Of a DNA stretch of 64,000 bases, positions 62,700-64,000 are shown piece by piece. The notes below the pieces were generated by a model. That model was given only the letters and a program-made list of their open reading frames with translations, was not told the DNA's origin and did no database searches. The stretch's first letter is position 1; each line of letters begins with the position of its first letter. The DNA lies in the NCBI GenBank assembly GCA_021186555.1, contig JAJKFL010000237.1, positions 38,155,258-38,219,257 of the forward strand. The letters run 5' to 3'. The position numbers and the translations under genes are program-made. The stretch comes from Reticulitermes speratus. Lineage: Eukaryota > Arthropoda > Insecta > Blattodea > Rhinotermitidae.

Positions 62700-63822
62700 A
62701 TATACTTACAACAGGATGTAATGGCACTCACAACAGGATATAATGGCACTCACAACAGGATGTAATGGCACTCACAACAGGATGTAATAACACTCACAAC
62801 AGGATGTAATGGAACTCACAGCAAAACGCAATGGCAATCACAACAGGACGTAATGGAGCTCGCAACAGGATGTAATGGAACTCACAAGAAGATATAATGG
62901 CATTCACAACAGGATGTAATGGAACTCACAGCAGGATATAATGAAACTCACAGCAAAACGCAATGACACTCACAGCAGGACGTAATGGAGCTCGCAACAG
63001 GATGTAATGGAACTCACAAGAAGATATAATGGCACTCACAACAGGATGTAATGGAACTCACAGCAGGATATAATGGAACTCACAGCAAAACGCAATGACA
63101 CTCACAGCAGGACGTAATGGAGCTCGCAACAGGATGTAATGGAACTCACAAGAAGATATAATGGCACTCACAACAGGATGTAATGGAACTCACAGCAGGA
63201 TATAATGGAACTCACAGCAAAACGCAATGACACTCACAGCAGGACGTAATGGAGCTCGCAACAGGATGTAATGGAACTCACAAGATATAATGGCACTCAC
63301 AACAGGAGGTAATGGAACTCACAGCAGGATATAATGGAACTCACAGCAAAACGCAATGGCACTCACAGCAGGACGTAATGGAGCTCGCAACAGGATGTAA
63401 TGGAACTCACAAGAATATATAATGGCACTCACAACAGGATGTAATGGAACTCACAACATGTATTGGAACTCGCAACAGGATGTAATGGAACTCACAAGAA
63501 GATATGGCACTCAGAGAACAGGATGTAATGGCACTCACAGCAGAATATAATGGAACTCACAGCAGGACGCAATGACACTCACAGAACGTAATGGCAATCA
63601 CAACAGGACATAATGTAACTCACAACACGACTAATGGAACTCACAACAGGACGTGATGGAACTCACGACACGACGTAATGGCACTCACAAAAGGATGTAA
63701 TGTAACTCAACAGGATGTAATGGAACTCATAACGTGATGTATTGGAACTCGCAACAGGATGTAATGGAACTCACAAGATATAATGGCACTCAGAGAACAG
63801 GATGTAATGGCACTCACAATAT
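62700..63822 (+). repeat. 22-bp minisatellite with higher-order structure
   Basis: Unit CACTCACAACAGGATGTAAT + GG with many variants (GGAACTCACAGCAGGATATA, GAGCTCGCAACAGGATG, CAGCAAAACGCAATG). A block of about six variant units (roughly 126 bp) recurs from about 62850 to 63420. Not coding. Confidence 0.92.
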
Positions 63823-64000
63823 CAACAAGAGTCCATCTTCAGTTGATATATTCTGCAAACAAACAAAATCAAGGACTTGGCACTCTGGCCTTTGCAGCTT
63901 CGGTATCAATCCGAGACGATCGAACTTCTAGACACGCGGCTGGATTGTCCGTTGCCATGCCTGTACGACACGTAACAGGAACACGAAGTCGCGGGTGTGT
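63823..64000. other. No recognisable feature
   Basis: No supported gene or repeat to the window end. Confidence 0.4.

Overview
This window is eukaryotic nuclear DNA, most likely from a large, repeat-rich insect genome (a cockroach- or termite-like genome is my inference from the LINE and SINE types; no species marker is visible). It is almost entirely dispersed and tandem repeats. There is no operon-like layout, no rRNA, and no free-standing tRNA gene. The only host protein gene I can support is a small secreted-peptide gene on the minus strand (52.4-54.3 kb). It has a TATA box, a signal-peptide exon and a phase-matched splice to a second exon. That second frame ends just before an out-of-frame Gly/Ser/Tyr-rich tail, which suggests a one-base frameshift.

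The main content is a set of Penelope-like retroelements (PLEs) and short non-autonomous relatives that carry hammerhead ribozyme motifs. The autonomous copy lies at 25122-29007. It has a minus-strand RT plus GIY-YIG endonuclease ORF, two near-perfect 1.45-kb inverted arms, one hammerhead in each arm in opposite orientations, and a 12-bp target-site duplication. It sits inside a 114-bp satellite array. Short elements at 1711-2022, 3203-3384, 14681-14971, 21245-22163, 48434-48867, 57249-57644 and 61415-62065 have the same plan, complete or truncated: inverted arms, hammerheads in opposite orientations, a one-sided 3' tail containing TGCACGG (GTACGG in one), and 12-13 bp duplications, some imperfect. 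In six elements with both halves preserved, the end of the right arm and the tail can form a short 3'-terminal hairpin with compensatory changes. I infer that the PLE enzyme mobilises the short elements.

Two further foldback families, many copies each, look like diverged hammerhead carriers. One is built on GAAACGTC|GGT with an ACC/GGT stem I and ends near CACGGCGTCACATCCCAG. The other has GTCCCGAAACGTCGGTAAA and a C-to-T change at the core position C3. A third foldback at 10016-11068 encloses a 46-bp minisatellite between two hammerheads.

The rest, from left to right: tRNA-derived SINEs of four types (called A, B, C and D here), often nested; 3' ends of several LINE types with (GTTA)n, (TGAA)n, (GAA)n or (GAT)n tails; a hAT-like MITE with 8-bp duplications (40986-41468); 78-bp TA-flanked hairpin MITEs; and long minisatellites of 20 bp (5326-8070), 46 bp, 65 bp, 41 bp, 23 bp, about 27 bp purine-rich, 60 bp, 16 bp and 22 bp units. 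A 1.3-1.5 kb segment is duplicated (47.66-48.98 kb and 60.63-62.18 kb). All long open frames inside minisatellites are artefacts.
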